Source: Rotaria sp. Silwood1
Lineage: Eukaryota; Rotifera; Eurotatoria; Philodinida; Philodinidae
Reading direction: 5' to 3'
DNA: 64,000 nucleotides
NCBI GenBank assembly: GCA_905250075.1
Contig: CAJNOP010000354.1
Location: forward strand, 1-64,000
The position numbers and the translations under genes were made by a program. A model generated the notes under the pieces. That model saw only the letters and a program-made list of their open reading frames with translations. It did no database searches and was not told the origin of the DNA. This document shows, piece by piece, positions 36,701 to 49,400 of this stretch. Position 1 is the stretch's first letter, and each line of letters begins with the position of its first letter.

Positions 36701-38370
36701 AAATAAATTGAAGACTATTCTATCAATGACAAGTTGAACAACAAAAAAAAAACTTATTTCTCAAACAATTTCATATATCTTTCTTACCTGTGTTGATGTA
36801 CATAATAGAAGATGTGTCATTATTAAGTAAGTCGAAAGAAAAAAAAAAAAGATCTGAAAGGCAAAAAAAAATATCAAAAGAAAAAAACCTTTTAGCCAAA
36901 ATTCTTAGGAGATTATAATATGAAACACAATGTAACTGTTATAATGAGTTATAGAGAAATTCTTTTATTCTATCTATTCAGAGACATATTTTTTTCACTA
37001 TTCTTTTATTTAATCATTGAGAAATGCAATAAGGAAGTAGTTCATATATCAGCATGAAACATTATTAACATACGGTCGATGATCATAAATCTATGTCTTT
37101 CATAATTTGTAGCATAGAGAGAGAGAAGTATTTTCAAGATATCCGTTATGATTGAAGATCTACTCGATACTTCAATTAATAGTCGTAATTCGAATTGATA
37201 TAAATTTATTTATTCAATCGTCATACATTTATAATCAGATTTAATTTATGATAGTACATTCATCTTAATTTAATATAATAGTTATGAACATGTAAACTTT
37301 TACTAATTTACAGGAAGATCTTACATTTCTTTTAGATCCGGTTTTATAAAAATTATGTATACATCCTATAATTTATTATTGTCAATCTGAATATTCTATA
37401 AAAAAAAACCGTTTAATCTTACACTGACATTCATTCTAGATGCAATGGAAATACTTAGATAATTTATTATTTACAATTGTAAAATGAATACAATATGTCA
37501 AAAAATAATAAATATATTTTGTGTAATCTAACAAAACATCCCCTCCTTTTTTTTTCTTTTATTTCTAGTCTGTATTTCTATGTTACTTTATTTTTCTTAA
37601 ATTAACATTGAAATACTTTGCATAACTATATATATAAGTTTCGTCTTAGATTGTTGTGAATTTCTATTAGTAATAATAGGCTTCTTGTTATTATTATTAA
37701 CGTTGTACTCATTTTGAACAAAAGAATAATATAGTATCTATATATCGTTAATCTTGTATAACGTGTCTAGATATATTATGACCGAGTTGAATGATAAAAT
37801 TATAAATTTTCATATATTATAATCCAAATATGAAAGCATATTGTAGAAAAAAAAAGACATTAATTTGTTTTTCTTGATATAGCTTTACAGGTTATTTGTT
37901 GTTCAAGGCAAGTATATCATAAGGTATGATGCATTTCGTTCTTTTTTTTACACTATGTAGTATGATGAAAAATAAATAAAGTATGTTAACGAAAATAGAA
38001 AAAGAAAAACAAAAACGAGGCGGGAACTAGTTAACCCCCCCTCTCCTCCGTTGTAGAATGATGGAAAATTGAGCTTGATTAACGTGAATCTTTTGTTTTT
38101 TTTTGAATAGTTTTCATAAATAATTTTCTTAAAAATAGAATATATAAAATGTAATAATTTTATTCATATTTTTATTATTTCAAGTGCTTCTTTTCTAAAT
38201 ATATTAAAATATGAACAAAAAAAAAAAAAAGAATTGCGTGAATAATTATTTTTTATATTGAATCATGTAAAATTGTCTTTTTTTGTTAATGTTGTTCTAT
38301 AATAAAAGAATTCTGAAAAAGAAAATCGATATTTGATTTTTCGTATTTTTCAATAAATTTACAATTATAA
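33709..38370. other. Gene-free AT-rich region
   Basis: About 4.7 kb without a supportable gene. Two small islands of higher GC stand out: about 35585-35630 (containing GCAGATGCGGCGAGGC) and about 38018-38058 (GAGGCGGGAACTAG followed by a C-run and CTCTCCTCCG). Their nature is unknown. Confidence 0.5.
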
Positions 38371-38685
38371 TTAGTTTTTTTTGGAAGGTTGATTTGCTTT
38401 TGATGATTGTCTTGGTAGATTTTGATTTGATTGTTCAGAATTCATAGCAGCCATAAATTTCATATATTCTTCATATGATACTGTACCATCTTGATTACTA
38501 TCCATATTTGATATAACTGCATTAACTTCAGCATCTTTATATGCAACATTTGATCGATGAAGACATTCTTTCATTTCTTCAGCTGTAATAGAACCATTAT
38601 CATTGGTATCGAATTCCATAAATGATTTTGTCATTTCGACAACTTGACTAGGTTTTAATTTACGAAGAATAGAACCACTAGCCAT
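38371..38685 (-). CDS. Small EF-hand calcium-binding protein (two EF hands)
   Basis: A single-exon frame of 104 residues. Two canonical EF-hand loops: DTNDNGSITAEE at 26-37 and DSNQDGTVSYEE at 62-73, each with Asp at position 1, Gly at 6 and Glu at 12, so both should bind Ca2+. Between them lies the usual helix-linker-helix (MKECLHRSNVAYKDAEV). The tail after residue 82 is basic and polar (QSSKANQPSKKN). The size equals one calmodulin lobe plus a tail. It resembles calmodulin/troponin C half-proteins; the target is unknown. It stands alone in a gene-poor region, more than 2 kb from the next gene. Confidence 0.85.
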   Translation of the reverse strand: MASGSILRKLKPSQVVEMTKSFMEFDTNDNGSITAEEMKECLHRSNVAYKDAEVNAVISNMDSNQDGTVSYEEYMKFMAAMNSEQSNQNLPRQSSKANQPSKKN

Positions 38686-40880
38686 TTTTAGTTCGATTAG
38701 GTTGTCTTTTGCTTATAATAAACGTAATAATAAATATTTTACTTCTGAATAACATTAATATGATAGTTTTTTATTTTTTTTTTTGCTTGGTAAATCAAGC
38801 ATAACAATACACGTGGTTGACTCTCTGTAAATAGAACACCATAAGGGTATACATATAAGATCACTTAATTAACGATTTATAATACCTGTATACATAAGAA
38901 TGTAGGTGGTAGATTATGCGCATAGTGTTTATCATAAATTAATTAATATTTGAATCAAGGACGATATCCAAAGGTTATAAAAGTTAAAAATAAAAATTAT
39001 TTGATAGATTAATTATTGCTTCTTTTTTTTTGTTTTTAATTGTATAGCAATTTTGTTTTCATTGAAAATCAATCTTACAAGTAACTAGATTTTTTTGTAT
39101 ATTCTCATTTATTTTTTTTGATATTATTTGTTCATAGAATATAGCATTAATAGTGATTAGATATGTGCTAGATCGAGACCACAAGAAACAAAAAAAAAGG
39201 CATCCCAATGGAAACTCAAGATTGTAATTAAATATTCTATTGTTTTAAACGAATTATCATATTAATCAGAACATACGTAATTCAAAAGAAATGACCCAAA
39301 AAATACAAGTCGTCAACTAATCAAATCAAAACAACGAGTACTAAAAAGTTATTTAGATGGAATACAAATCTATTCTAGAACAGGTTTTTTTTTCTAGACA
39401 AAAACTGAAACTTGAAAAAATAAAATTATTGGAACTGACACCAGGTTAGATCTGTCGGGATTGGAACACGAAAAAAAAAACTTGATCTCACACATATTGT
39501 GTGGCGAAAGATTCATTTCAAATGAAAACATTTTTCTTATTCGATATGTTTTGGATCGTTGTATAATATTCAATGAATGATATATTTTTTTTGTATTAAA
39601 GGTTGTTATTTAAATACACTTTGGAAATTTTTACTATTCTATATATTTCTTTATTTATATTTAGTTTTCGTATTGCATGTATTTGATGAGTTGTTAAAAA
39701 TAGTATCAAATAATTTTTTTTTATTTTAATATATGAAACAAAAATATAATTTAATATTATATTTCAAAAGCGGTGTTATATTTAAATGATTTAGTTATTT
39801 GTATTTATTGACTGTTCGACTAGTAAAATCGTGAATTGAACAATTTAAAATAACAATAAAAAATACTCAAGTCATATATATGTAAGGATTCAATGAAACT
39901 TGAATTCAGCAAAGATAAAGGTACTATATGGGGTTTTTGTCCATAAATAAAAGATAAATCATTGAATTCAGATGATTAAACGATATGATTTCCCTTGAGA
40001 ACAATGATGTGCTCGTTTGAGAAATATGCTGAATAGTTGAATTTTATTTCCTAGATGCATCCGTCTTATCTATGCTTCATAACAGAATCGACAGATAAAA
40101 ATTTACAATAAACAAATAACTCATTCTTGGATCTTAATCGTCATTGTTTTTTTTATCTACAAAATGCAAAAAACTAATCTTATGTAAAATATGATTAGAA
40201 ATAAGTACTAAACTATGTAGCGAGAAAGTTCGAGCCCCAATAGACTATGAAAGATACATTCTCATCTGTCACTGTCTACGATGATTTTGAGGTCTTTTAT
40301 GAAATATAATTGAACAAGAACATTTAATTATATTGCAAATAAAACAACAAAAAAAAAACACGCAGACCCATTTTGTCCTTTACTACACAGGTCATAACAG
40401 ACCTACAATTTATGTTTACAAAACGTGAAAAACTAAAAGAATATATGAGTCGCTTTGACCCAAAAGAATTGTATGATTGACATCAATTTACGGAGACAAT
40501 GAATCTGTCGTTTTTCACATATTTAATTCTGTTGGGAGTATGGTAAAAGCTTTTTCAACATAGTATTCTTTATAAATCTCAAGATATCTATTATTGAATA
40601 GAACTGACATATTTGTCTTTTTCTTTTTCTTTTATTTTCTTCCATTATCATTTTATTTATATTTAAAACATAAATTTAAAAATATTTAATTTATTTTTTA
40701 TTTTTTTTATTCGATGTATTCAATGATGTAAATGATATAATCATAGTAATCAATTCAATTAATAACCAAATTATACACCATAATCTCACTTTTTTTACTT
40801 TCTAGGAAATTCGAATAGGTTCGTATTCATAAGTGAGAAGAAAAAAAAAGAAAGACCACAACGACAAGAAAAATGTTAGT
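38686..40880. other. Intergenic, nothing recognised
   Basis: About 2.2 kb of AT-rich sequence between the EF-hand gene and the peptide precursor. No gene, RNA or element ends seen. Confidence 0.5.
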
Positions 40881-41225
40881 TTATTTATTAGAACGTTTCT
40901 TTGAACCAAAATCATAGAAACGTTTTCGTGTACCAAAATCATAGAATCGTTGCATACGACCATATTCAGCATTTGAATCTTGTAAATTATCATCATTAGT
41001 ATGTATTGATCGTGAACCAAAATCATAGAAACGTTTGTTTGCTAATGCTCGTTTCATACGCATATTGACACTTTGATATTGTTGTTCCTAATTAAACAAT
41101 AAGAAATTCTTGAAAAAGAAAAAAAAAAGAATTTTCTTTTTTGATCATACCGAAAGAGCACAAGTCATGGCTAATAATGTTATATAACCAAAGATAAATA
41201 TTAGAAGTATATTGCTTGGTTGCAT
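40881..41225 (-). CDS. Putative neuropeptide precursor with three FYDFG(S/T) copies
   Basis: Two exons (41225-41151 and 41087-40881) join in phase 0 across a 63-bp intron to give 93 residues. Exon 1 is a near-perfect signal peptide: MQPSNILLIFIFGYITLLAM followed by TCALS. Exon 2 has the layout of a peptide-hormone precursor: MRMKR, ALAN, KR, then FYDFGS before R, a 19-residue acidic spacer (IHTNDDNLQDSNAEYG), MQR, FYDFGT before RKR, FYDFGS before KKR, and SNK at the end. The three copies are bounded by mono- or dibasic sites that prohormone convertases cut; trimming of the basic residues would release FYDFGS or FYDFGT. No Gly sits directly before a basic site, so amidation is not expected. 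YDFG recalls allatostatin-A cores (YxFGL-amide), but the Leu and amide are absent. I know of no described family with this exact core. The product would be secreted from neurons or gland cells. Confidence 0.8.
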
Positions 41226-44200
41226 AGTATTCAATGATTTACAAATGAATAGGAATAAATATATATGTTATCTATAAAATACAAAAGAAAAGATGTTCTG
41301 TTTTTTTTTTTTTTGTTATAACTTTTACTTAAAAACCTATTTCTATGAAATACAATGTAGCTGATCGAATAAGGAAAGATTTACTATCTGAATACAATCT
41401 AATATTCTTTTTTTTTTCTTTTCTCTATTCTATTGTGAAAAAGAAAATAAGAAAAGAAAAGAAAACGGAAAAGATCTTATTCTACATGAGTCGAAAAATA
41501 TTCTTTGATGACAACAACAAAAAAGCAAAAACATGTTCAAACTCTAAAAAGCAATATTAGTCTAATAGAACTATCGATAGTTATTAATATATCGATCGTA
41601 GGAGAAAAACTTCTTTTTTTTTGGTAGGCGGAGAATATGCAACTCTTGATTTTTTTAGATCGCTCTTTACTGGAAAAAAAATCGTTCAAGAAGAGAAAAA
41701 TAACATGACGATACTTGAATACATTTACTTTAGCCATCGGTCTAATTGACTTAGCTAGTGTATTGAGAATATGTCATCGTTCTACTTAGATTATTCAATT
41801 CATTATCATTCTATTAATCATTCAAAGACATAAATGCTAAAGCATGTATATCGAGATTGTTTTTATTCCGTTTGTCAATGATGTTGAATTCTATTTAAGC
41901 ACCAACTAAATGCTAATTGTAATAAATAATGTCGTCTTTCTTTTTTTTTTTTTTTTTGTTTTTCTAAAGTATGTTTTAGACATTGATAAATTGACTAGTC
42001 TATAGACTTTGTTGTTTTTGGTATTAATAAATTTTAATTTCTAGTGAGAAAATAGACGGGTCAAATGTTATTGAGCTAAAGGTTATTTGTTTCATAATGA
42101 TATTTAATTTAAGAAAACAAAAATAACCAGATGTAGAACGAGACGTTCTAATTATATTTAAAAAAAAAGTAGTTTTAGTATTTCGCTGTTGTTTCGAGTT
42201 ATATACATTTCAGAGAAGTAGTTTTTTTCCTCTCAACTGTTATAAAATTAGTCAAAATATAATTAAATAATCACTTTAGAAAAGTATGACAATAGCGAGA
42301 GAGTCAAATCAAATTGAAATTTGTACATAGTGTTAACTTATAGATTCTATCTCGCTTAAAATAGATCATCATTATTTTTATATCATCTGAAAGTTCTACT
42401 CACAAATTACATACTTGTATGAAGTGAACATACAATTGACCTTGTTTGACTCTTAATTCGATTATATCTATTATTGTATTACCTAGAAAATAACATATAT
42501 AGAGTGTTCTAATAATTCATTGTGAAAAAAACAATATGAATACTTGTTAAATAGTTCAAGTTTTTATATTATAGTATGTTTAAGAATTTATTAGATATAC
42601 ATCAATTAGTTTATAAGAAATATTTAAAATCATCAATCTTGATTTAAACGAAAATCAGATTTATTCATTAGAAAAAAAAAAAGAATTCTCTTCTTAGTTA
42701 ATATTGTCAAAATTCAACAATTTCAATTCTACCTTATCAATCTTATTTGTGGAACTATTAAACTTATTATAACAGACATGATTTTGTCAAAAGATATTCA
42801 ATCATCATTGAATATATTATTGTTCATAAATTCAATAATTGCTCATTTTATTACTATGATCATTTCATAAAAGAATTAAAAAATATATCTATAAAATACA
42901 TTATGTCTAGTATCTGAAAGCTGATTTCGACCAACATATTTTATTTCACAAAGTACCTGTTGAATAATATAGCTCGGAGTGCAGTTCGTAAATACAAAAA
43001 CTTCAAGGAATATATCAATCTAGCGCAAAAATTTTGATCATATTATTTTTATTCCGTATTCATACTTTTCTACAAAAAAAAAATAAATCATTTCAAAAGA
43101 TTATTATTCATGTATAAAATCAGATTATAATCGAGTAAAAGATAATATTATTTGGATTGATTCTTGACGAGATAATGTTTTTCTAAGAAATGGGCATATA
43201 ACACTAGTAATAGCATATGAATACAAAAATTTGAATTAGAGATGATATACAATAAAATGTAGAAATTTCCGATAATCTTTTTTTTGCATGCAAATTAGTA
43301 TGGTAGTACGTGTTAATAAAGTCATTTGTTTATTTATTATTTTCCAGAAATTTTTCTATTGTTTAGACAATAAAGATTTAGTTCCTATTCATATAACTAT
43401 AATAGATATGGTAGAAATCACAAGACAATAGAGAAGCAAATACTTGTTGAAAGTGATTCTTTTTCTGAAACTAAAAGTATTCAAGTTCTAGTATAATGAT
43501 CTCATATCCTCAGGGCATTCACAACAACAAAACAGCTAGCTAAAAGAAAAAAAAACATAGTTTCTTTTTCGAGAAACAGTTTTATTTACTCTTTACACTT
43601 CAAATATTGATTAGCAAAATAAAAAAAAAAAAAAAATTATTCATCGGAAAACTTCTCGAAAGTGATTTTAGTAATATTTATTCAATATTTCAACGTAATT
43701 GTATTTATACGCATTCTTTCCTTAGGTAAACTATAAGTGCATTAATAGTCAGACAAGATTCATTTTATGTTCAGTTCAAACGACTATATAGTTTTTGAGT
43801 CAAGTTTTTAGATGATATAAGAATAATAATGATCTATTTTATTCGACATAGCTTTATACATCTTTTATATATCCGACAAAATTAGGAATATGAAAACAAA
43901 AAATTCTGTCGACAACTTTTTTTGTCTTTTAAACAGCAAAAAAAAATAATTAGATAAACTTGGATACTATTTTTAAAAATATGTATATATATATATATTA
44001 GTATATACTTCATGTCGGAATAAATCGAATAATCTTTCTTTGATCTTCAGATTCGATCAGCTTTATTACAAGAAATTTAATTTTCCTCTATCTAAACGGC
44101 AAAAAACGGAAGTATTTACTGTATGAACCGACACAATGAAAAACAAACTAAAATTCGGACTATTTTAACACGATCTTTATTCTTATGTTTCTCCAAAGTG

Positions 44201-45201
44201 ATTAATGATTTATATTTTAATTAATTTTATATTAATCAATAGATAAATGTTCAATTTGTCTTGCAAAGAAAAAATATTACTTGTCTACGAATTATAAAAC
44301 AAATTTACATTAGAGTTTTTATAATTGTAAAAAAAAAAAAGAATATTTTTCTGTCATTGAAGTGATTGATAACAAAAAAAATAATTTTTGATGATTTTGA
44401 TTTTAGCTAAATAAATTTAAAGTAAAATTTAAGAATAATTATGTTTGAATTGTCTTTAAATATATGAAATGAATTGAATAACATGAAAATAATATTCATA
44501 ATATAGTTTAAGAAATTTACATCTATTGATGTTATGTTAACCGAAGGCAATTGTCAGGAAGTTAATCAATAATATATAATGATTATTTAGTATGTGATAG
44601 AAAAATCAATAAATAATCAATAATGTTTTTCATTTTTATGATATATATTTTACATAATATTCAACATTGCATAAATAATTTTTTCTTTCTTTTTTGAATA
44701 ACTATGCCTTGTTTCCCATATGTCTTAAATTTTCCATCTGTAATTGTTTACATATACAAAGAACTGTAAAAATAATCTCATGGAAATCTAAATAACATGA
44801 TTTTTTTTTCTTGGCATTTAAGGATAAACACTCATATATATATAATCATTTTTTTTATCCATGTATATTTTTTATAAGACGATAAAATTTGATTAACTGT
44901 ATCGTATTAATTCAGAATTCGCAAAAAAACGAAAAATTTTTTTTTGTTTTTTTGTAAAATTTTTAATCTCATAGTTTTACAAACTTAAATCAATGGTATT
45001 AATTTATAATTCTTTGATTTGTTCCTCTTATCTTTCAATAGATGCCACAAGTAGAAGTAAAGAAAATACTTTGCTTCTTACTTGTACTTAACAACATAAT
45101 GGATACATAGCAACATTTATACGAAAAAAAAGAAGAAGAAAAAGAAAAAAAAATATTGTGTTGTGGTTACAAATTATTTTTTATTATTGAAACTTCTAAA
45201 A
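41226..45201. other. Gene-free AT-rich region
   Basis: About 4 kb between the divergently oriented peptide precursor and CFAP161. Long A/T runs and a TA run near 43984-44000. Presumably contains both promoters. No gene or RNA could be supported. Confidence 0.5.
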
Positions 45202-46347
45202 ATGATGAATAGTCGTGCTAATGTTCGACCTTATAATGCTCATGTACTTGTTGGAAATTGGTATGAAGATCGAGTTATGGAAGAAGTATGAAAAAAAAAA
45301 AACTTTTCTTGTTTTTTATTTTAACTAATCGATTATTTATTTTCATATTACTTTAAATAATTAGGAAGTATTAAAAGATTTTCTTGATAAACGTTATACT
45401 GGTCAATTAGCATCACAAAAAATAAGTGAAGTTGAACGTATGTCTCAAACAGTTCCATTAAGTATATCGGCAAGTGATGGTTTACTTCGTTTTGGTCATC
45501 AAATTATTCTTGTTAATACATTTACTTATGCAGCTCATCATACAGGAGAAAAATCACAATTAAGTTGTTGTTTAGCAACTGGTATTCCATATTTATCAGG
45601 TTCTCATGATAGTGCACCTGAAGTAACAGCTACAGGAACAACATTAATACGTCCAACACTTCGTTCAACTTTTATTATTCAAAAGTAAAAAAAAACCAAA
45701 AATTTTTTTTTTTTTGAAAATACGAAGAAAAAAAGAATTCAATGAAAATTATTATTCTTCTATTTAATAGACCAAATCTTTCGGTGAATTCTGAACCAAT
45801 TAAATATGGTGATGAAATTCTTATAACAGATTCAAATGGACAAGTATTTTATTTTTGATATTATAATTATCTATTTATTAATAAAATATTTAGTTATTTT
45901 TATCATGTGTAAAAAGTTCAACACGTGCAGCACGAACATGTGATGTTATTTTTACAAATAATAAAAATCGAAATAGTATATGGATTGTTATGCATCCAAA
46001 TATTAATTTAAGATTAGAATTTGATGGATCAGAAGTGAAAGTATTTTTATTAATTTGTAATTATATATATGAAAATGCATATTTTTATATCTATAGATTG
46101 ATGATAAAATTGTTCTTGCTCATGCATCAACAAATAAATGTTTATCGGTTAATTCAGAACATTCCAATAAGTATATATATATATATTTAAACAAAAGATT
46201 ATATTTAATTTTTTATTTATTTTCTTATTAAATTCTAGATCACCATATGGACGTGAATATGAACTTTTATGCGAATTATCTACGGGTAGTTTTGCTGCAT
46301 ACAAAGCTCCTATTCTTTGGAAATTTCAAACTCAATCAGCATATTAA
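45202..46347 (+). CDS. CFAP161: Cilia- and flagella-associated protein 161 (CFAP161)
   Basis: Six exons (45202-45285, 45365-45684, 45771-45843, 45894-46040, 46097-46170, 46239-46347) sum to 807 nt, 268 residues, with all phases closing. The sequence follows animal CFAP161: VLVGNWYEDRVMEE then EEVLKDFLDKRYTGQL near the N-terminus, PLSISASDGLLRFGHQIILVN, STFIIQKPNLSVNSEPIKYGDEI, NNKNRNSIWIVMHPNINLRLEFDGSEV, and ILWKFQTQSAY at the end. CFAP161 is a microtubule inner protein of the axonemal doublet in motile cilia. Introns are 50-86 bp. The stop is 151 bp from the stop of the convergent fibulin gene. Two ATG codons start the frame; the first was taken. Confidence 0.85.
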
Positions 46348-46385
46348 CATGATTCTATTTTTCCTTTTGAATAGAGATCTTGTAT

Positions 46386-46408
46386 GCGCGCGCGTGTGTG
46401 TGTGTGTT
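46386..46408. repeat. GC/GT microsatellite
   Basis: GCGCGCGCGTGTGTGTGTGTGT-like run in the short space between the convergent CFAP161 and fibulin genes. Confidence 0.8.
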
Positions 46409-46498
46409 ATCTTATTCATCAAAAACAAAAATAAACGCATTCTTTCTTATTTTAACAATACAAAACAAATAAGAAATAAGTCATAAAAGGATAATTAT

Positions 46499-49400
46499 CT
46501 AAGGATAAAAGTCATATTGACTAACATAAATTAATATTTTCATAATTGATATTGAACTTAAAATATTATTTGTATAAATTTTCATTTCAATATTTAATTC
46601 AATTTCTTGAAATGCACTTAATTCTCTAACAACAATTAAATTAGCATTATGTGGTGGATAATTTTTTAATTGAAAATGATCAAGTGTTGTTGTAGCTAAT
46701 TTTGTATATGGATCAAATGCATCCATTAAACGTAAATCAAATTCAGCATATTGATTTGTTTGTAATTGACTATTACGTATACGAAAAATTTCCATTGGTG
46801 TACGCATTTTTGCTTGAAGAAAAACAAAGATAAATATCAAAAAATTTCATTTTGTTTTTTTCTTTTTACATACCAGGAAGTGAAATGAATGAATAAACAT
46901 ATTTAACTGGTTTTCGAATTGTACAACGTAAATCTTTATCAGATTGATGTTGTTGACACCAACGTGCAGATAATTGACATCGACTAAAATAAAAGAGAAT
47001 GAATTTGATCGATATATTAAAAAAAAATATTTGTAAATCAATATACTTAGTTCCCATTTTATCATAACCTTCAGGACATTTAACAGAATAACAACGAACT
47101 CCACCAAGAAGATTAACACAATATTCATCAGAACGACAATTATGAGTACCAATAGTACATTCATCAATATCTTGACATTGACGACTTCGTTCAAGTGTAA
47201 AACCTGATGGACATATACATTTATATGAACCTGGTGTATTAACACAATGATATTGACATAAATTTGGAATCATTGAACATTCATCAAGATCTAAATAATC
47301 GAATAGAATTTCAAAAAAAAAACAATAACAAAGGAATTCTCTAACCTCGACATGTTCGTCTATCACCATTTAATCGATAACCTTCTTTACATAAACACTA
47401 AATAATAAAATAATTTTAATTAGTTTCTTTTATTTTCACAAAAAATAAAAATTTATTTACATAATATGATCCTTGAACATTAACACATTTATGTTCACAT
47501 GTATCCGATGATGTTTCACATTCATCAACATCTTAAAGATGAGATTATTATTATGAATAATCTTTTTTTTTATGATATTTAATTACCTTCACAAAATGCA
47601 CGTTCAGCTATCATTTTATATCCAGCAATACATTCACACTAAAAATATTTATTGATTTTTTTTTTTTATTAAAATAATTTCAATAAACTTACAGCATATG
47701 ATCCAGGTGTATTACGACAATATGCATTCGATGGACAAACTACATTACCTCGTGCACATTCATCATCATCTAATATAAAATATATTAATATTGATTAATA
47801 ATTTCAAAATGATATACATACCAACACAAACACCATATTTAAATACAAATCCAAGTGGACATTCACACTAGAAAGATATTAATATGAAAAGTAATACAAG
47901 TTAAGATAGAGAGTCGATCGTAGGAGAAAAAGAAACATTTCTGAAGGACAGAACAATTGTTTCTCATATATTCAAATACATCGATATCTGTTAAATTTGA
48001 GGAAATAAACAATTTACAAAATAGAATTCATTTCGATCAAATTTTTCTCTTTTTAAGGAGTGATAAATATCACTTTTTTTCGATTGTTATACATCTTTAT
48101 TATTAGTATAAATATTTAGATTTCTTATAGAAGAACTTACATAAAATGATCCATATGTATTCTTACAAGTTGCCGGTGCAGGACAAGTATGATTGCCAAT
48201 AACACATTCATCAATATCTAGAAAATTAAAAGTCTATATAATAAAAAGAAAACTATTTTTCTAATTACCTAAACATTTAAGATCTTTCATTTCAAGTCCA
48301 CTTGCACAACGAAATGTTTGAACACATCTATATGAACCCGGTGTATTATCACATCTTTCAGTTGGTTGACATGGACTTGGTATTTGTGCACATTCATTAA
48401 TATCTAATAGATAAGAAAACAATATTATCAAATAGACAGATATACAAGAGAGCACGATAAAAGTTTGTTTTTTTTTGCCAACCTTTTAAAGAAATATTTG
48501 AAAGATAGTTTTAGTGCTATTTTTCAAAATGCTATCCTCTCATCAATAGTGTATGATGCATTCGATTAAAATAAATCATGTATATAGAATTTGAGATCTT
48601 TTTGTTTTTTCAGCATAGCTACTTAAAGCATGTGTAACATAGGATCGCTGTTATTGAGTCTTAGTTTTCTTTTTTTTTTTGCACTTGATATTTCAGTAAC
48701 AGTCACATAGCTTTAGATTTGTGGAATATACTTGATCAGTATAAAATTTTATATGATTATGTATTGTTCAATATCTCGAGTGTTCATTATGCTCATGATC
48801 TTGTGTTTTCAATAGTAAAAACTAACCTTGTATTTCTGTTCTAGGGCATTTTGAAATCTTGCATTAGGCAACAATTAATAGATAATTTCTGGCTACTAGG
48901 TTCTAATAATTAATTCTGCCATCCAGTGAGAACTATCTTCAATTATCACTCAAACAATATTAATTGCTTCAGCGTAAACAACAGCTGAAAGACCATCTGC
49001 ATAGGCAATATTAATTCCCTTGATTTAAATTCATGAAGTCTACTGCGAACTATCACTTCTATATGTCACTATGTATATGCTACAAAGGCACGGTTTTCCA
49101 TGTATATTGAACAAAAATTCTATTCATATAAAATCATATGTCAAAATCACTCATGTAACCATTTAAACAGTAATGGATGCCTGATCAAAAAGAAATGTAA
49201 AAATCAGATATTGAACAGAGTCTGAAAGTTTAAAATTTTGCACATAATTCTAAATATATCTATGAATTATAGTGGAATACTTAACCATTTTGTCTAAACG
49301 GAACGAAAGACCAGCTGATTCTCTACATAATAACACATCTCCAAGCTCTCCGTAACATTGTCTGACTGACCTATACCAGTTTCAACACAAGCACACTCAA

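Noticed and set aside
40802-41026. Alternative 74-codon minus-strand frame
   Set aside because: Shadow of the peptide precursor; it lacks a signal peptide and cleavage pattern.
46866-47369. EGF-containing 167-codon frame as a separate small gene
   Set aside because: It is one exon with read-through intron sequence of the fibulin gene.
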